A stretch of DNA of 45,068 bases from a virus. The position numbers and the translations under genes are program-made. How positions within the stretch are numbered: the stretch's first letter is position 1; each line of letters begins with the position of its first letter. Location of the stretch: positions 1 to 45,068 of the IMG/VR virus record IMGVR_UViG_3300021478_000051, one strand, 5' to 3'. Of this stretch, positions 1 through 8,155 are shown piece by piece. The notes below the pieces were generated by a model that was given only the letters and a program-made list of their open reading frames with translations, did no database searches and was not told the origin of the DNA.

Positions 1-9
1 AGCTAGCCA
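1..9. repeat. Terminal 9-bp direct repeat (left copy)
   Basis: The first nine bases, AGCTAGCCA, are identical to the last nine (45060-45068). Collapsing them keeps the tail-protein reading frame open across the junction (888 bp, 296 codons in total). This fits a circular or circularly permuted genome with a short assembly overlap. A 9-nt cohesive end is possible, but a cos site inside a gene would be unusual. Confidence 0.75.
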
Positions 10-170
10 TAGGCGTGGTGACCGGAAACATTGGCAATCTTCAAGCCTTAAATGTTTCAGGATGGAAGTCGTCAGGGACTCCAGGAACTATGCCGCCGAG
101 CCCAAGCGCGGCTGCGGATGTTTCCGGTAGGGTTCCCTGGATGTATTATAAGGTTACGTCGGCGCCATGA
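1..170 (+). CDS. Tail surface protein, C-terminal part (continues from 44342)
   Basis: The frame is open from base 3 to TGA at 168-170. It is the last 55 or so codons of the tail protein that begins at 44342 and leaves the right edge, joined through the 9-bp overlap. Its end overlaps the next ATG (ATGA at 167-170), the junction style used throughout this operon. The residues here (glycine, serine and proline rich, ending KVTSAP) show no domain of their own. Confidence 0.75.
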   Translation, partial: LAIGVVTGNIGNLQALNVSGWKSSGTPGTMPPSPSAAADVSGRVPWMYYKVTSAP

Positions 171-535
171 TTGAATATCACTCAGACGGTTCAGCAACTT
201 TCATTTCAGACACCAATCCGGCGATTACGCAGATTGCTGTCGGAGCGCCGGCGCAGATTGCTACAGCCTATGCAGCTTTTTTGGTAGCCAATCCACCTCC
301 GAAATTAGTTCGGCAAACACCGTCTGACTTTCTCAATTTATTTACAGGCGCTGAACAGCAGACTATCGCTGGAGGCCTGGCGACGCATCCTGCGCTCTTT
401 GCTTGGTACCTTAGAATGCTTGTTTCTGGTGAGGTCGATGTTACTGCCCCGGGAACTATTGCTGGCATCAACGGTCTTGTGACTGCTGGCTTGCTGTCAG
501 CGGCGAGAGGCGCAACCATCTTGGCGGGACAGTAG
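167..535 (+). CDS. Small tail-cluster protein, unknown function
   Basis: This gene encodes 122 aa; the start is fixed by ATGA overlap with the preceding tail gene. It begins with a short beta-type segment (YHSDGSATFIS), followed by an alanine-rich helical part. There are no catalytic motifs, signal peptide or membrane segment. Its position between fibre-type genes suggests a virion or tail-assembly role, but that is inference only. Confidence 0.65.
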   Translation: MIEYHSDGSATFISDTNPAITQIAVGAPAQIATAYAAFLVANPPPKLVRQTPSDFLNLFTGAEQQTIAGGLATHPALFAWYLRMLVSGEVDVTAPGTIAGINGLVTAGLLSAARGATILAGQ

Positions 536-715
536 ATGGCCATCGGTTCAAGCGCTATTGGAGAGCTTGCTATCGCCCAGCAAAACCCGGTTGGAGGTGG
601 TCCTTCATTTCAGCCCGCCTGGGCCGCACGAGTGTCCCCAGTAGTAGGGTCTGGAATCTACTCGTTCTTTGCCTGCGCGCTATGCACAGCCTTAATGGGA
701 GCGGCGCTTGTATAG
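536..715 (+). CDS. Small hydrophobic tail-cluster protein
   Basis: This gene encodes 59 aa. ATG at 536 immediately follows the preceding TAG (533-535), and the stop is TAG at 713-715. The N-terminal half is glycine, alanine and proline rich. The C-terminus (SGIYSFFACALCTALMGAALV) is hydrophobic with two cysteines and could be a single membrane segment. It overlaps the next gene by 8 bp. Short, but tight packing on both sides supports translation. Confidence 0.5.
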   Translation: MAIGSSAIGELAIAQQNPVGGGPSFQPAWAARVSPVVGSGIYSFFACALCTALMGAALV

Positions 716-1649
716 AAAAAACACCGCTGGCCAGTTCATTTATTTCCAGCTCAACAAAACGACTGATGGCACCGGCTTGACCGGAGCCACCGTATCGGTA
801 CGTCGCTGCATAGACGGAACATTTGCTGCGGCGACGGGGACGGTGACCGAGGATACAGGCGGAGGCTCGTCGGCCGGCTTTTACAAATTCGCCATGAGCC
901 AGGCCGACACCAACGGCAACGACATTGGCTACGCCTTCACTGCCACCGGCGCCATCACGGTGGAGAAAACGATTGTCACAACGGCGGCAGACCCAACGGA
1001 TTCGGTGCGGTTCGGTCTTACGGCGCTGCCAAACGCGGCGGCGAACGGCGTCGGCGGCGTTCCGGTGCTTGACGCAAATTCTCTCGTTGACGTGGACGTG
1101 AAGCGCTGGCTTGCCACGGCGGTCACGGCGGCTACTGCCGGCATCCCGGACGTGAATGCCAAGAACATCAACAACGTGGTAGCGCCGACATTGACGGGTG
1201 ACGCCTTCGCCCGGCTTGGCGCTCCAGCCGGCGCCACCGTATCGGCTGACATTGCCGAGATTGAGGCTGAGACCGACGCCATACAGACTTCAACCGCCGG
1301 CCTGACGTTCACGACTCCCAATCAAGTTGATTGCAATATGCAGTCCATCAACAACAGCGCTGTGGCCGCGTCTACATTGGCTGAAAACGTAGAGAACTGC
1401 CCGCGTGGAACCTGCTCTGGCGGCACGCTAACAACCGCCGTAGTGTCATCCATGAGCAATCCAGTTTCGTTGGCTTCGATCGGTCAGCTCATAGGTCGCA
1501 CCATCCTATTCGATGCTGATACCACCACGCCTGGCCTTCAGTCACAGCAAGCCAACATCACTGCCAGTACAGCGGGAGCGACTCCGACTATCACGTTCCC
1601 GGCCCTGACCAACGCCCCAGCTAACGGGGACACCTTCTCGATCGTATGA
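708..1649 (+). CDS. Tail fibre / baseplate-type beta protein
   Basis: This gene encodes 313 aa from a TTG start at 708; the SD GGGAG at about 696-700 lies 7 bp upstream, and no better in-frame ATG exists near the N-terminus. The first 100 residues resemble phage fibre domains that open with a modified beta segment (VSVRRCIDGTFAAATG, then GFYKFAMSQADTNG). A longer region of Ala, Thr and Asn-rich repeats follows, and the C-terminal 60 residues (LIGRTILFDADTTTPGLQ onward) form a beta-type domain. It probably belongs to the adsorption apparatus; the receptor is unknown. Confidence 0.65.
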   Translation: MYRKNTAGQFIYFQLNKTTDGTGLTGATVSVRRCIDGTFAAATGTVTEDTGGGSSAGFYKFAMSQADTNGNDIGYAFTATGAITVEKTIVTTAADPTDSVRFGLTALPNAAANGVGGVPVLDANSLVDVDVKRWLATAVTAATAGIPDVNAKNINNVVAPTLTGDAFARLGAPAGATVSADIAEIEAETDAIQTSTAGLTFTTPNQVDCNMQSINNSAVAASTLAENVENCPRGTCSGGTLTTAVVSSMSNPVSLASIGQLIGRTILFDADTTTPGLQSQQANITASTAGATPTITFPALTNAPANGDTFSIV

Positions 1650-2095
1650 GCACGCGCCTCGCTCCCTCTGGATATTCGAGGCCGCCTTATGGTAGCTTTG
1701 CTGGCAAGCCTCCAGCGGTAGTCTCTGGTCCAGGTGGAGGAGGGTTTGGTGGTCTTGAGTCCAGGAGACGGCGAATGACGGCGAATAGCTATCTGGGTCC
1801 GAGATTGGTCGTGACCCCTAATGTCGGTAACGCCGTCGCCGTCCAGGTGGCCGTCCCCAACCCCTCACGCACCAATCTCTATGTGTTCAACCCAGGCGTC
1901 AACGTGATCTGGGTGGCTCCGGTTCTTGACGCCACCGGGCCGGGCAATCCCACTGTGGCGGTTGCCGGCGGCAACGGATCGGTCCCCATCCAACCGCTGC
2001 AAGGATTCATGTTTCCTGGCTTCACCAACGGCATGTCAGCTATCGCGTCCGCCGGCGCCACCAACATCTTAACAGTGTGGGAATATTACCAGTGA
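1646..2095 (+). CDS. Small beta-sandwich-type tail surface protein (paralogue A)
   Basis: This gene encodes 149 aa, with ATGA overlap at its start. An N-terminal Gly, Pro and Arg-rich linker (1-45) precedes a domain with the pattern LYVFNPGVNVIWVAP, a GGNGSVPIQP turn, and a terminal LTVWEYYQ. The same pattern recurs in the proteins at 43571 and 44024, so these three small genes appear paralogous. Two lie at the right end and one at the left end, which are contiguous on the circle. It is probably a surface or fibre-tip domain; function is not known. Confidence 0.6.
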   Translation: MSTRLAPSGYSRPPYGSFAGKPPAVVSGPGGGGFGGLESRRRRMTANSYLGPRLVVTPNVGNAVAVQVAVPNPSRTNLYVFNPGVNVIWVAPVLDATGPGNPTVAVAGGNGSVPIQPLQGFMFPGFTNGMSAIASAGATNILTVWEYYQ

Positions 2096-3051
2096 AAAGA
2101 CTGTTCACATGGGCGCTGCCGTTGCTGTTGGTACTTGGCGCTCTCGCCTGGGCGCAGCCAACGGGACAAATCACTGTCATCGGCCCGGTAACCAACGGTG
2201 ATTGCGTCAAGTTTGCCACCACTCTCCAGCTTCAAGACGCCGGCGGCACCTGTGCCGGTCTGGGACCGGTGCAATCTGTTTCTAACTCAGATGGAACACT
2301 GACCATCAATCCAACAACCGGCGCTGTTGTCGTCTCTATCGCGCTCAATCATGCGAATATCTGGGGCGCGCAACAAACGTTCCCCGCAGCAAGCATCCCT
2401 AGCGCGACTCTCAACCCAACCACGCCTGTCGTCTGTGTGATCACTTCAACGTCGGCCACGACGTGCAGCAACGGCGGCAGCGCAGCAAACAACGGCACCT
2501 ACACGACACCATCCGGTGCAAAATTTCTGATTGCTGAGTTGGTCGGCGGCGGGGGTGGCGGTGCTGGTTCTGGTACGACGCCAGGCAATGGCGGCGCCGG
2601 CGGGAATACTACTTTTAGCACACTGACCGCCAATGGCGGTGCCGCTGGCACAAACGCGGCAGGGGGCAGCGGCGGGAGCAGCACCGGCTGTGATCTAGGG
2701 TTAGCTGGCAGCAATGGCGGAAATCCAACCGGTGCCACTAACCAATCTGGCGGCAATGGTGGGATGGCAGCTCTTTATAGTGCGGCGGCAGCGCTGTCTG
2801 GCATTAATAATATCGGGTTGCCTGGCTCTGGTTTTGGCGCCGGCGGAAGCGGCGCCGGCGACGGGGCAACGGCATCCACCGGCGGCGGTGGGGGTGGCGG
2901 CGGGGCGTGCCGCAAACTCATTACCTCGCCGGCTGCGTCCTATAGTTATTCGGTCGGAGCGGCTGGAACACTAGGCACGGCCGGAACTGGCGGGAATAAT
3001 GGAGGAGCCGGGACGTTGGGCGGTATAACAGTCACGGCGTATTTTCAATGA
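2092..3051 (+). CDS. Secreted glycine-rich tail-tip-like protein
   Basis: This gene encodes 319 aa. I chose GTG 2092, which overlaps the previous stop as GTGA, over GTG 2077, because translation from 2092 begins with a clean Sec signal (KR, hydrophobic core, then AWA before QP at about residue 20). The region from about residue 140 onward is a glycine-rich repeat domain (ELVGGGGGGAGSG and many GG/NGG runs), as found at adhesin tips of phage tail fibres. A signal peptide on a tail-cluster protein is odd: the product may be exported to the host surface, or the segment may be an unprocessed hydrophobic N-terminus. Confidence 0.65.
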   Translation: MKRLFTWALPLLLVLGALAWAQPTGQITVIGPVTNGDCVKFATTLQLQDAGGTCAGLGPVQSVSNSDGTLTINPTTGAVVVSIALNHANIWGAQQTFPAASIPSATLNPTTPVVCVITSTSATTCSNGGSAANNGTYTTPSGAKFLIAELVGGGGGGAGSGTTPGNGGAGGNTTFSTLTANGGAAGTNAAGGSGGSSTGCDLGLAGSNGGNPTGATNQSGGNGGMAALYSAAAALSGINNIGLPGSGFGAGGSGAGDGATASTGGGGGGGGACRKLITSPAASYSYSVGAAGTLGTAGTGGNNGGAGTLGGITVTAYFQ

Positions 3052-4373
3052 CTTGGCCGTTTACCTTTGGGACGCTAACCAGCCCGGCGCAACTTTCGGA
3101 CTTCGACGCCAATTTTAATCAGACGGCGGCGATGATCGAGATTCCGTCATCGGCGTCTGGCACTAATGCCATTTCACTTACGCCGCTGGTCAACTGCCCG
3201 GTGCTGACAGCCTACACTGAATTCTGCGCGGCCCGTTTTCGCGCGGTTGGTAATTCAACCGCCACCGTCACCGCTCAATTCAACGGCCTGGGATTTCTGC
3301 CGGTCTATCACAACGATGGAGTTACGCAGGCCTCTACCAACGACCTTGTAGCCGGTTTTGAGTATGTCGTTAGGTTTAGCCAGGCTCTCAACGCGGCCGC
3401 CGGTGGTTGGTTTTTGGAAGCGCCAGCGGTCCCTGTGGCCGCAGCAATCACCACCGCAGCGCCGGGAGGCCGGCTTACGTTTCAGAGCGCGGTGCCGGTG
3501 ATGACGTCAACGCAGGCCGCGCCGCAGACCATCTTTTACGCCCCCTACGTCAGCCCGTTCGCGCCGATCTACAACGGGTCCACAATCCAGATGTACCAAT
3601 TCACTGCCTCACAAAGCGATCAGATGGGGCTGAGTCTAGTAATGGGCGGCAGCGCGAGCTGGCCAGCAGCCACTAATTTTGACGTGTTCGTGACGTTGGT
3701 CGCCGGCTTGCCGACGTTGTGTACGATCGCGTGGACCAACAGCACGACTCGCGCCACCAACTTGGCGATCTTCGGCGGGTTCCTGACCAACGCCAGCCCC
3801 GCCACGGCGCGCACCGGAGCGGCCACTACAATAGCTTTGGCGGTGAACCAAGGGACGTTCCTTGGAACATTTCGGACAGTCGGCGCCACAGCCGGTCAAT
3901 CTATTTATCAGTTTGGTGGGGCTGCTAGCGGGGGCACCCCGGCATTTTTCTTCCTGTGCAACTACTATAATAAAGTTTCAGTCAACACGATCGTACAGGA
4001 CAATGGCGCTGCCTATACCTACACTTCATCTACCGTTCGAGTAGCGCGCAACAGTACCAACAATGAGATAATTTACATACAATCCGATTCCGAGCGGCTG
4101 GCGAGTTTCTTCTACAACGCCGGAATTCAGACCGTCGCCGCCGCAAATGCAAATGCCGTCACCGGAATCGGCTTTAATTCCACCACAGTTTTCAGCGGTT
4201 CTAATGTTTCAACGTCCGTGAGTGCCGCTGTGCCGGTGACGGCAATAAGCGTGTTTACAGTAGCAACGACCGGGATAGCTACCGTTGCAGCGTTGCAGCA
4301 GGGTGATAACGTGAACGCCAACACATTTGATTCGTCATCGGTTGACCAGCTATTCGGGAACATCTGGCTATGA
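3048..4373 (+). CDS. Tail fibre / receptor-binding protein
   Basis: This gene encodes 441 aa with ATGA overlap at its start. The N-terminal 100 residues (MTWPFTFGTLTSP, DFDANFNQ, then an ASGTNAISLTPL beta segment) match a common phage fibre N-terminus that attaches to the tail. The remainder is Thr, Ser, Asn and Ala-rich beta structure without a recognisable depolymerase motif. It is the largest protein of the left tail block and a good candidate for host recognition. Confidence 0.65.
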   Translation: MTWPFTFGTLTSPAQLSDFDANFNQTAAMIEIPSSASGTNAISLTPLVNCPVLTAYTEFCAARFRAVGNSTATVTAQFNGLGFLPVYHNDGVTQASTNDLVAGFEYVVRFSQALNAAAGGWFLEAPAVPVAAAITTAAPGGRLTFQSAVPVMTSTQAAPQTIFYAPYVSPFAPIYNGSTIQMYQFTASQSDQMGLSLVMGGSASWPAATNFDVFVTLVAGLPTLCTIAWTNSTTRATNLAIFGGFLTNASPATARTGAATTIALAVNQGTFLGTFRTVGATAGQSIYQFGGAASGGTPAFFFLCNYYNKVSVNTIVQDNGAAYTYTSSTVRVARNSTNNEIIYIQSDSERLASFFYNAGIQTVAAANANAVTGIGFNSTTVFSGSNVSTSVSAAVPVTAISVFTVATTGIATVAALQQGDNVNANTFDSSSVDQLFGNIWL

Positions 4374-4693
4374 GTAGGATCACCAACCTACAGGCGTTTG
4401 ACGCCGCAATCCGCGCCGCGTGCCCCGCCATCGATGGTGTTGACGCTGATGGCAATATCCACTTTCAGGCAACCGCCACGCCGGCGCAGATTGCCGCCGC
4501 TAACTCTGCGGCGGCCGGGTATGTCGAGGCTGCACCTGATCATCTTCCTGATCTGGCAGCTCTAATTCAAGAATTAAAGTCACTCGGAGTCCTGCCTGCC
4601 GCAAGCCTCGCGCGAGTGATGAAAGCCCCACCTCCTGCTCCGGTGGCACCTCCCATTGCGCCACCTCTACCGCCTCGTTCTTCACCATTTTAG
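4370..4693 (+). CDS. Last gene of the tail operon, unknown function
   Basis: This gene encodes 107 aa with ATGA overlap at its start. Residues 1-70 are helical (AFDAAIRAACPAIDGVDADGNIHF resembles small proteins that follow fibre genes). The C-terminus is proline rich (PPPAPVAPPIAPPLPP). Its TAG stop at 4691-4693 overlaps the TAA of the converging minus-strand operon (4690-4692), so the two opposing transcription units abut with no space for a terminator hairpin. Confidence 0.55.
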   Translation: MSRITNLQAFDAAIRAACPAIDGVDADGNIHFQATATPAQIAAANSAAAGYVEAAPDHLPDLAALIQELKSLGVLPAASLARVMKAPPPAPVAPPIAPPLPPRSSPF

Positions 4694-4932
4694 CCAACCT
4701 TCCAGGATTGAGGGAGACCGGGAAATAGGCCGTCGTTGTTGCTTACAACATCCGGCCGTTCGATAATCTTCTGCGCCTGATCCGGTTCGATGTAGCCGCC
4801 AGGCACAACATAATAGGCGTAGCCAGCCGGCGAGCCACTCGTGTGCATCTTCATCAGCCGTGCCCCCTTGCTCATGGCGATAAGCGCGCGCTTCATGCCG
4901 ATAGACTTCGGCGGGTGCTTGCCTTCCGTCAT
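4690..4932 (-). CDS. Distal gene of the recombination operon, unknown function
   Basis: This gene encodes 80 aa. The start at 4932 overlaps the upstream stop as ATGA; upstream in-frame ATGs lack an SD and lie inside the neighbour. The centre contains a hydrophobic, aromatic stretch (GYAYYVVPGGYIEPDQAQKII) and the N-terminal part is lysine rich. It is the last gene of the leftward operon. Confidence 0.5.
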   Translation of the reverse strand: MTEGKHPPKSIGMKRALIAMSKGARLMKMHTSGSPAGYAYYVVPGGYIEPDQAQKIIERPDVVSNNDGLFPGLPQSWKVG

Positions 4933-5186
4933 GACAGCTTCTGTTGTGGGGCGCTGGACTCGTGCTGGCCGCAACCCTCAAAGCCAGCGATCAACGGGAA
5001 ATAGGCGCGGATGATTGGTTGCATCTGTGCCCCGGCCTTTGTTGGATCAACCAGTGTAGAGGCGGGCTGCATACCAAGAATGAATGGCGTTGGCGGGTTC
5101 CTGATGCAGGCGCCAATCTGGCCCTTGGTTGGGTTGTGCCAGAACCGGCAGGTCTCGCACTTGTTCATCCCGATGGCGTCCTTCAT
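4929..5186 (-). CDS. Small four-cysteine protein, probable metal binder
   Basis: This gene encodes 85 aa. ATG 5186 was chosen for its ATGA overlap with the upstream gene and an upstream GAGG. The motif CETCRFWH followed by CIRNPPTP and a C-terminal FEGCGQHE gives four cysteines arranged as in small phage zinc-binding proteins. Its location beside recT and exo suggests an accessory DNA-metabolism role, but no catalytic motif is visible. Confidence 0.55.
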   Translation of the reverse strand: MKDAIGMNKCETCRFWHNPTKGQIGACIRNPPTPFILGMQPASTLVDPTKAGAQMQPIIRAYFPLIAGFEGCGQHESSAPQQKLS

Positions 5187-5374
5187 CGTGTTTTCCTCGC
5201 CCAACATTTCTCACAGAAGTGGAACCACATATTTGGCCGCCGGCGATACGATCTGAAGCCGTTGGCCTTCATCTCGTCCAACGCCTCCTGCCAATTGCCG
5301 GTGAAGGTCTCCACGTAATCGTGGCAGTCGTCACATTCGAACACGATGCCACCGTGATCGCGCGTGACGCTCAT
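5183..5374 (-). CDS. Small zinc-ribbon-like protein
   Basis: This gene encodes 63 aa. Two CxxC knuckles (CDDC near residue 14 and CEKC near residue 55) flank a helical middle, which looks like a zinc ribbon. It is tightly coupled to recT: its start overlaps the recT stop by 4 bp. Probable nucleic-acid or protein binding; specific function unknown. Confidence 0.55.
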   Translation of the reverse strand: MSVTRDHGGIVFECDDCHDYVETFTGNWQEALDEMKANGFRSYRRRPNMWFHFCEKCWARKTR

Positions 5375-6342
5375 CGCACCTCCCCGGTCTGTGGATCGTA
5401 GACCAAGCCATGGGTTTCAGCCTTGGCCGCCAACACCTTTGCGTTGTCGGCGGCATCCATCTCGTCGCGCAATTCCCCAGCGATGCCTTGCACCACGCCG
5501 CGCTGGCCCAGAGTAAGCCCGCGCCAAAATGCCTGGAATTCAGCAGAGCCCTTCTTGGCGGCCGAGCGTGCATCATCCGCCAACTCGGCCATGCTTGGAT
5601 TATAAATCTCTTGGGCGGGGCCTGTGGCATTCGTGGCAACGGTGGTCGTAGTGGTTGATTCCGCCACACTCGCATTCCCACCATGGATTGTAGGGTCCGG
5701 CTTCCCGTCCATCGCATCCGGCTTGGCCTTCGGCTTACGCTCTGCGGGCTCGGTAGCGGCCTGATCCATTTCATCGGAGGTGTAGAGCCCGGACAACTCT
5801 TGCGGAAACGCTTTGCGCAGCGCCAGCGCTTCAGCGCACTTGGCCAACATAAGATCGCCCATGGTGGCCCACATGCGGGTCGGTGCGCCATCGGATTTCT
5901 TCTGGACGTAGGCGCCCCAGCGCGCGACCCCCCAGAGCGGCTCTTTGAAGTCACTGCGCTGGACGCCAACCTTGGCGGCAAACGGTGGGGTGGTGGAACT
6001 GAGCCACACGTCGGTCCATTGGCCGTTTTCATCACACCAGAATGGCCCAAGCTGGCCGGCGTACTTGCCGCTGCGCTCGGCTATCAGCCGGAAGCCATCG
6101 ATGGCGGTCTGGATGCCGATTGTCTCGACCCAACGGCCGTTGACCTGGGCGCGGCGCTTGACGGCGTAGATTTGCCTGGCGAGCGGATCGAGCCCGGTGC
6201 GCCGCGCCTGATAGAGAAACAGCTTCAGCTCGTCATCGGTGGCGCCAGCGCACACCGTGCGCTTGATCAGCTCGATCTGATCGCTGGTGAAATTTAGACC
6301 AGACTGTAACGAAGTTGGTTGCTGCGGGACGAGAGTGTTCAT
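5371..6342 (-). CDS. recT: RecT/Bet-family single-strand annealing protein
   Basis: This gene encodes 323 aa. The N-terminal 200 residues carry hallmarks of the Bet/RecT annealase family: a [19 protein letters not shown] segment, a [19 protein letters not shown] segment, and [24 protein letters not shown], which closely matches phage recombination protein Bet. The C-terminal third is Ala and Lys-rich and variable, as is usual. It anneals resected single strands and works with the YqaJ-type exonuclease encoded at 6506-7297, giving the phage its own recombination and genome-repair pathway. Confidence 0.88.
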   Translation of the reverse strand: MNTLVPQQPTSLQSGLNFTSDQIELIKRTVCAGATDDELKLFLYQARRTGLDPLARQIYAVKRRAQVNGRWVETIGIQTAIDGFRLIAERSGKYAGQLGPFWCDENGQWTDVWLSSTTPPFAAKVGVQRSDFKEPLWGVARWGAYVQKKSDGAPTRMWATMGDLMLAKCAEALALRKAFPQELSGLYTSDEMDQAATEPAERKPKAKPDAMDGKPDPTIHGGNASVAESTTTTTVATNATGPAQEIYNPSMAELADDARSAAKKGSAEFQAFWRGLTLGQRGVVQGIAGELRDEMDAADNAKVLAAKAETHGLVYDPQTGEVR

Positions 6343-6506
6343 TTGTATTCTATCCGTTGAATGAGGTGGGCGGGGTAGAATGTCGTTCTGTTTTGACCGT
6401 CAACGATGGTTATGCCGGCTGCGGTGTGGTTCCTGATCTCATAGACATGCACCCAATCCTTGCCACCAGGATCGGCTTTTTGAGTAAGATAAAGCGTGGC
6501 AACCAT
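6339..6506 (-). CDS. Small protein between exo and recT
   Basis: This gene encodes 55 aa (beginning [15 protein letters not shown], ending IQRIEYK). It fills the gap between exo and recT exactly: the start overlaps the exo TAA as TAATG and the stop overlaps the recT ATG as ATGA. It looks like a small beta-type domain. Exact stop-start coupling on both sides argues it is real; function unknown. Confidence 0.6.
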   Translation of the reverse strand: MVATLYLTQKADPGGKDWVHVYEIRNHTAAGITIVDGQNRTTFYPAHLIQRIEYK

Positions 6507-7297
6507 TATTCGTCTACCCTTAGTGAGAGGCGGCCAGCGCGGTCGCGGGTGATTCGGATGCCGTGGCCAAAAACCTTCTTGGCATCTGCCGGTACCATAG
6601 CCTTGAGGATTTTTTCCTGATCATTGGCAATCACAGCATACGGGCGTGAGATTAGCCATTGGTCGGCGGCGACTGCCCATTGGTTGCTGCCTTGCATATC
6701 GATGATCTTGGTGGGGTCTGGAGCCGGTGGTGGCGCTGGCCTTTCTGCTATCGGCGGCATCTTCATGTCAACACACATCATGAAGCGCTCGCCGCGCCGC
6801 AGCTCCTCGTCGATGTAGGCTTGGTCGCGGTCGATGTACTCCACGATCGGCTCGTTGGCCCCCATGATGACCGACAATGCGCATTGGTCAGCATTCGTTA
6901 CACACATCTGCCACTGGAACTGCGGCTGGTAGCGATCGATGATCGTTTCCACCGGCTCGCGCCCGCCGACGTGCTTGCATTCGACCGGGCACGTCAGATT
7001 TTCGTCCCACGCATCGAGAGTGGCGGCGGCCCAACTATAGTCATCGTGCGGCACGGTGACGCCACGATGGCTTAGGATGGTTTTATTCTTGCGCTCGTAC
7101 CAGTCGAGATTGAGTTTTTCGGTGACGGCCCCAAGCTGCACGGCCCAGACGCCTGATAGGTCTTCCTCTGGCAACCCCTCGGCTAGCTCCCGGTAGAGTC
7201 GCATAATGCCTTCGGCATCGCCGTTCATCAGGACGGCGATGCGCGAGGCTGTGAGTTTGCCCTTGCGGGCTTCGAGTTGTTCTTTGGTTAGGCTCAT
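6506..7297 (-). CDS. YqaJ/lambda-exonuclease-like recombination nuclease
   Basis: This gene encodes 263 aa. The PD-(D/E)XK core of YqaJ and lambda Exo is visible: KLTASRIAVL near residue 14, GAVTE with Glu60, LDAW with Asp95, the VECK motif with Glu106 and Lys108, and a QPQFQWQM helix near residue 125. Such enzymes digest one strand of double-stranded ends to create the substrate for a RecT/Bet annealase, encoded two genes downstream. The C-terminal 60 residues (after a proline-rich linker near 185) are an extra domain not needed for the nuclease fold. Confidence 0.85.
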   Translation of the reverse strand: MSLTKEQLEARKGKLTASRIAVLMNGDAEGIMRLYRELAEGLPEEDLSGVWAVQLGAVTEKLNLDWYERKNKTILSHRGVTVPHDDYSWAAATLDAWDENLTCPVECKHVGGREPVETIIDRYQPQFQWQMCVTNADQCALSVIMGANEPIVEYIDRDQAYIDEELRRGERFMMCVDMKMPPIAERPAPPPAPDPTKIIDMQGSNQWAVAADQWLISRPYAVIANDQEKILKAMVPADAKKVFGHGIRITRDRAGRLSLRVDE

Positions 7298-7740
7298 TCA
7301 CCACCCCGCGTTCTTGCGTTGGTGGTGGCGCGCACCCGCACATTGGCAACAAAATGAGGGCGCCGGCGCTTGGATGGGTGGGTGCTTGGTCTGCCACTGC
7401 CGCGCTCGCCGGCTCGGTGGCCGACACTAGGAGGCGGTGCATCGTATTCACCGGGCTCGAATGTACCGCCACGGTCGTAAGCGATGATCTCATTGCGTAA
7501 CCGTGGCTTGGTCTCATAGCGCAGCCATGATTGGGTATGGCGAACGTAAACGCGGCCAAGATGAACGCGCACTTCCTTGGCGTGGAGACCACGCATAGCG
7601 GCGAGAGCGGCCACGCAGGCGCCGGGCGACTTGCGCTTGGCGTTGGCCACGTCCTTGGCTGTAACGGTGATACTGATCGGCCGCTTGGCGTCGTACACCG
7701 GCAACCCGTCTATCCTTCTTGGTTTCGTATGCTTGGTCAT
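7294..7740 (-). CDS. First gene of the leftward early operon, unknown function
   Basis: This gene encodes 148 aa, with a strong SD (AAAGGAG) 5 bp before ATG 7740. The N-terminal 90 residues (AKRPISITVTAKDVANAK, KSPGACVAALAAMRG, EVRVHLGRVYVR) resemble a conserved early protein often found beside recombination genes in alphaproteobacterial phages. The C-terminus is Arg and Pro-rich and probably disordered. It is transcribed from the minus-strand promoter at 7774-7801. No biochemical role is known to me. Confidence 0.65.
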   Translation of the reverse strand: MTKHTKPRRIDGLPVYDAKRPISITVTAKDVANAKRKSPGACVAALAAMRGLHAKEVRVHLGRVYVRHTQSWLRYETKPRLRNEIIAYDRGGTFEPGEYDAPPPSVGHRAGERGSGRPSTHPSKRRRPHFVANVRVRATTNARTRGGE

Positions 7741-7840
7741 TTCAGCTCCTTTGCTGGGTGTGGTACCTGGCGCAATATACGCGCCTTGCCGGCGGTGTCA
7801 AGTGTTGACATGACAATATCGTGAGCCTAGGTTAGGCACC
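7741..7840. promoter_or_regulatory. Divergent promoter pair with shared operator (early switch)
   Basis: TGTCAA at 7796-7801 and TTGACA at 7805-7810 form a perfect inverted repeat with a 3-bp spacer (TGTCAAGTGTTGACA). Each arm is a consensus -35. Leftward: TTGACA (7801-7796), 16-bp spacer, TATATT (7779-7774), then SD and ATG 7740. Rightward: TTGACA, 17-bp spacer, TAGGTT (7828-7833), with the predicted start near 7840, so the HTH mRNA may be leaderless. A protein bound at the dyad would cover both -35 boxes. The HTH protein at 7841 is the obvious candidate ligand. Confidence 0.75.
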
Positions 7841-8155
7841 ATGAGACAGCGCCGCTACGACCCAATCAGCAAGGAATTTGGCGAGCTACGCCGCCTGCGC
7901 GGCGAGACCCAAGAGGAATTCGCCAAGCAATTCGGGGTCGGCCGCACCACCATGCTGAACTGGGAAACTTACGGGCCGCCGGCTTATGGCCCGACCCGGC
8001 ATTACGTTGAGCTGCGACTCAGACAACTGAAATTCAAGAACACGTACCCGCCTAAGCCACGCAAGAAACGCAAGCGCAAACGAAAACCGGAAGGCATGTA
8101 TGCCGCTGCGCTGCGCACCGCAAAACGAAACAGGAGTAGAGGCAATGACCGATAA
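7841..8155 (+). CDS. Cro/CI-like HTH regulator of the early switch
   Basis: This gene encodes 104 aa. Residues 10-45 form an HTH_3-type domain (FGELRRLRGETQEEFAKQF, GVGRTTMLNWETYG, where GRTTMLNWE is the recognition-helix region). The C-terminal half is very basic (KPRKKRKRKRK), without the dimerisation or peptidase domain of full-length CI, so it is closer to Cro or a short repressor. No SD precedes the ATG, and the -10 box ends only 7 bp upstream, so the message is probably leaderless. It sits directly beside the divergent operator. Confidence 0.75.
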   Translation: MRQRRYDPISKEFGELRRLRGETQEEFAKQFGVGRTTMLNWETYGPPAYGPTRHYVELRLRQLKFKNTYPPKPRKKRKRKRKPEGMYAAALRTAKRNRSRGNDR

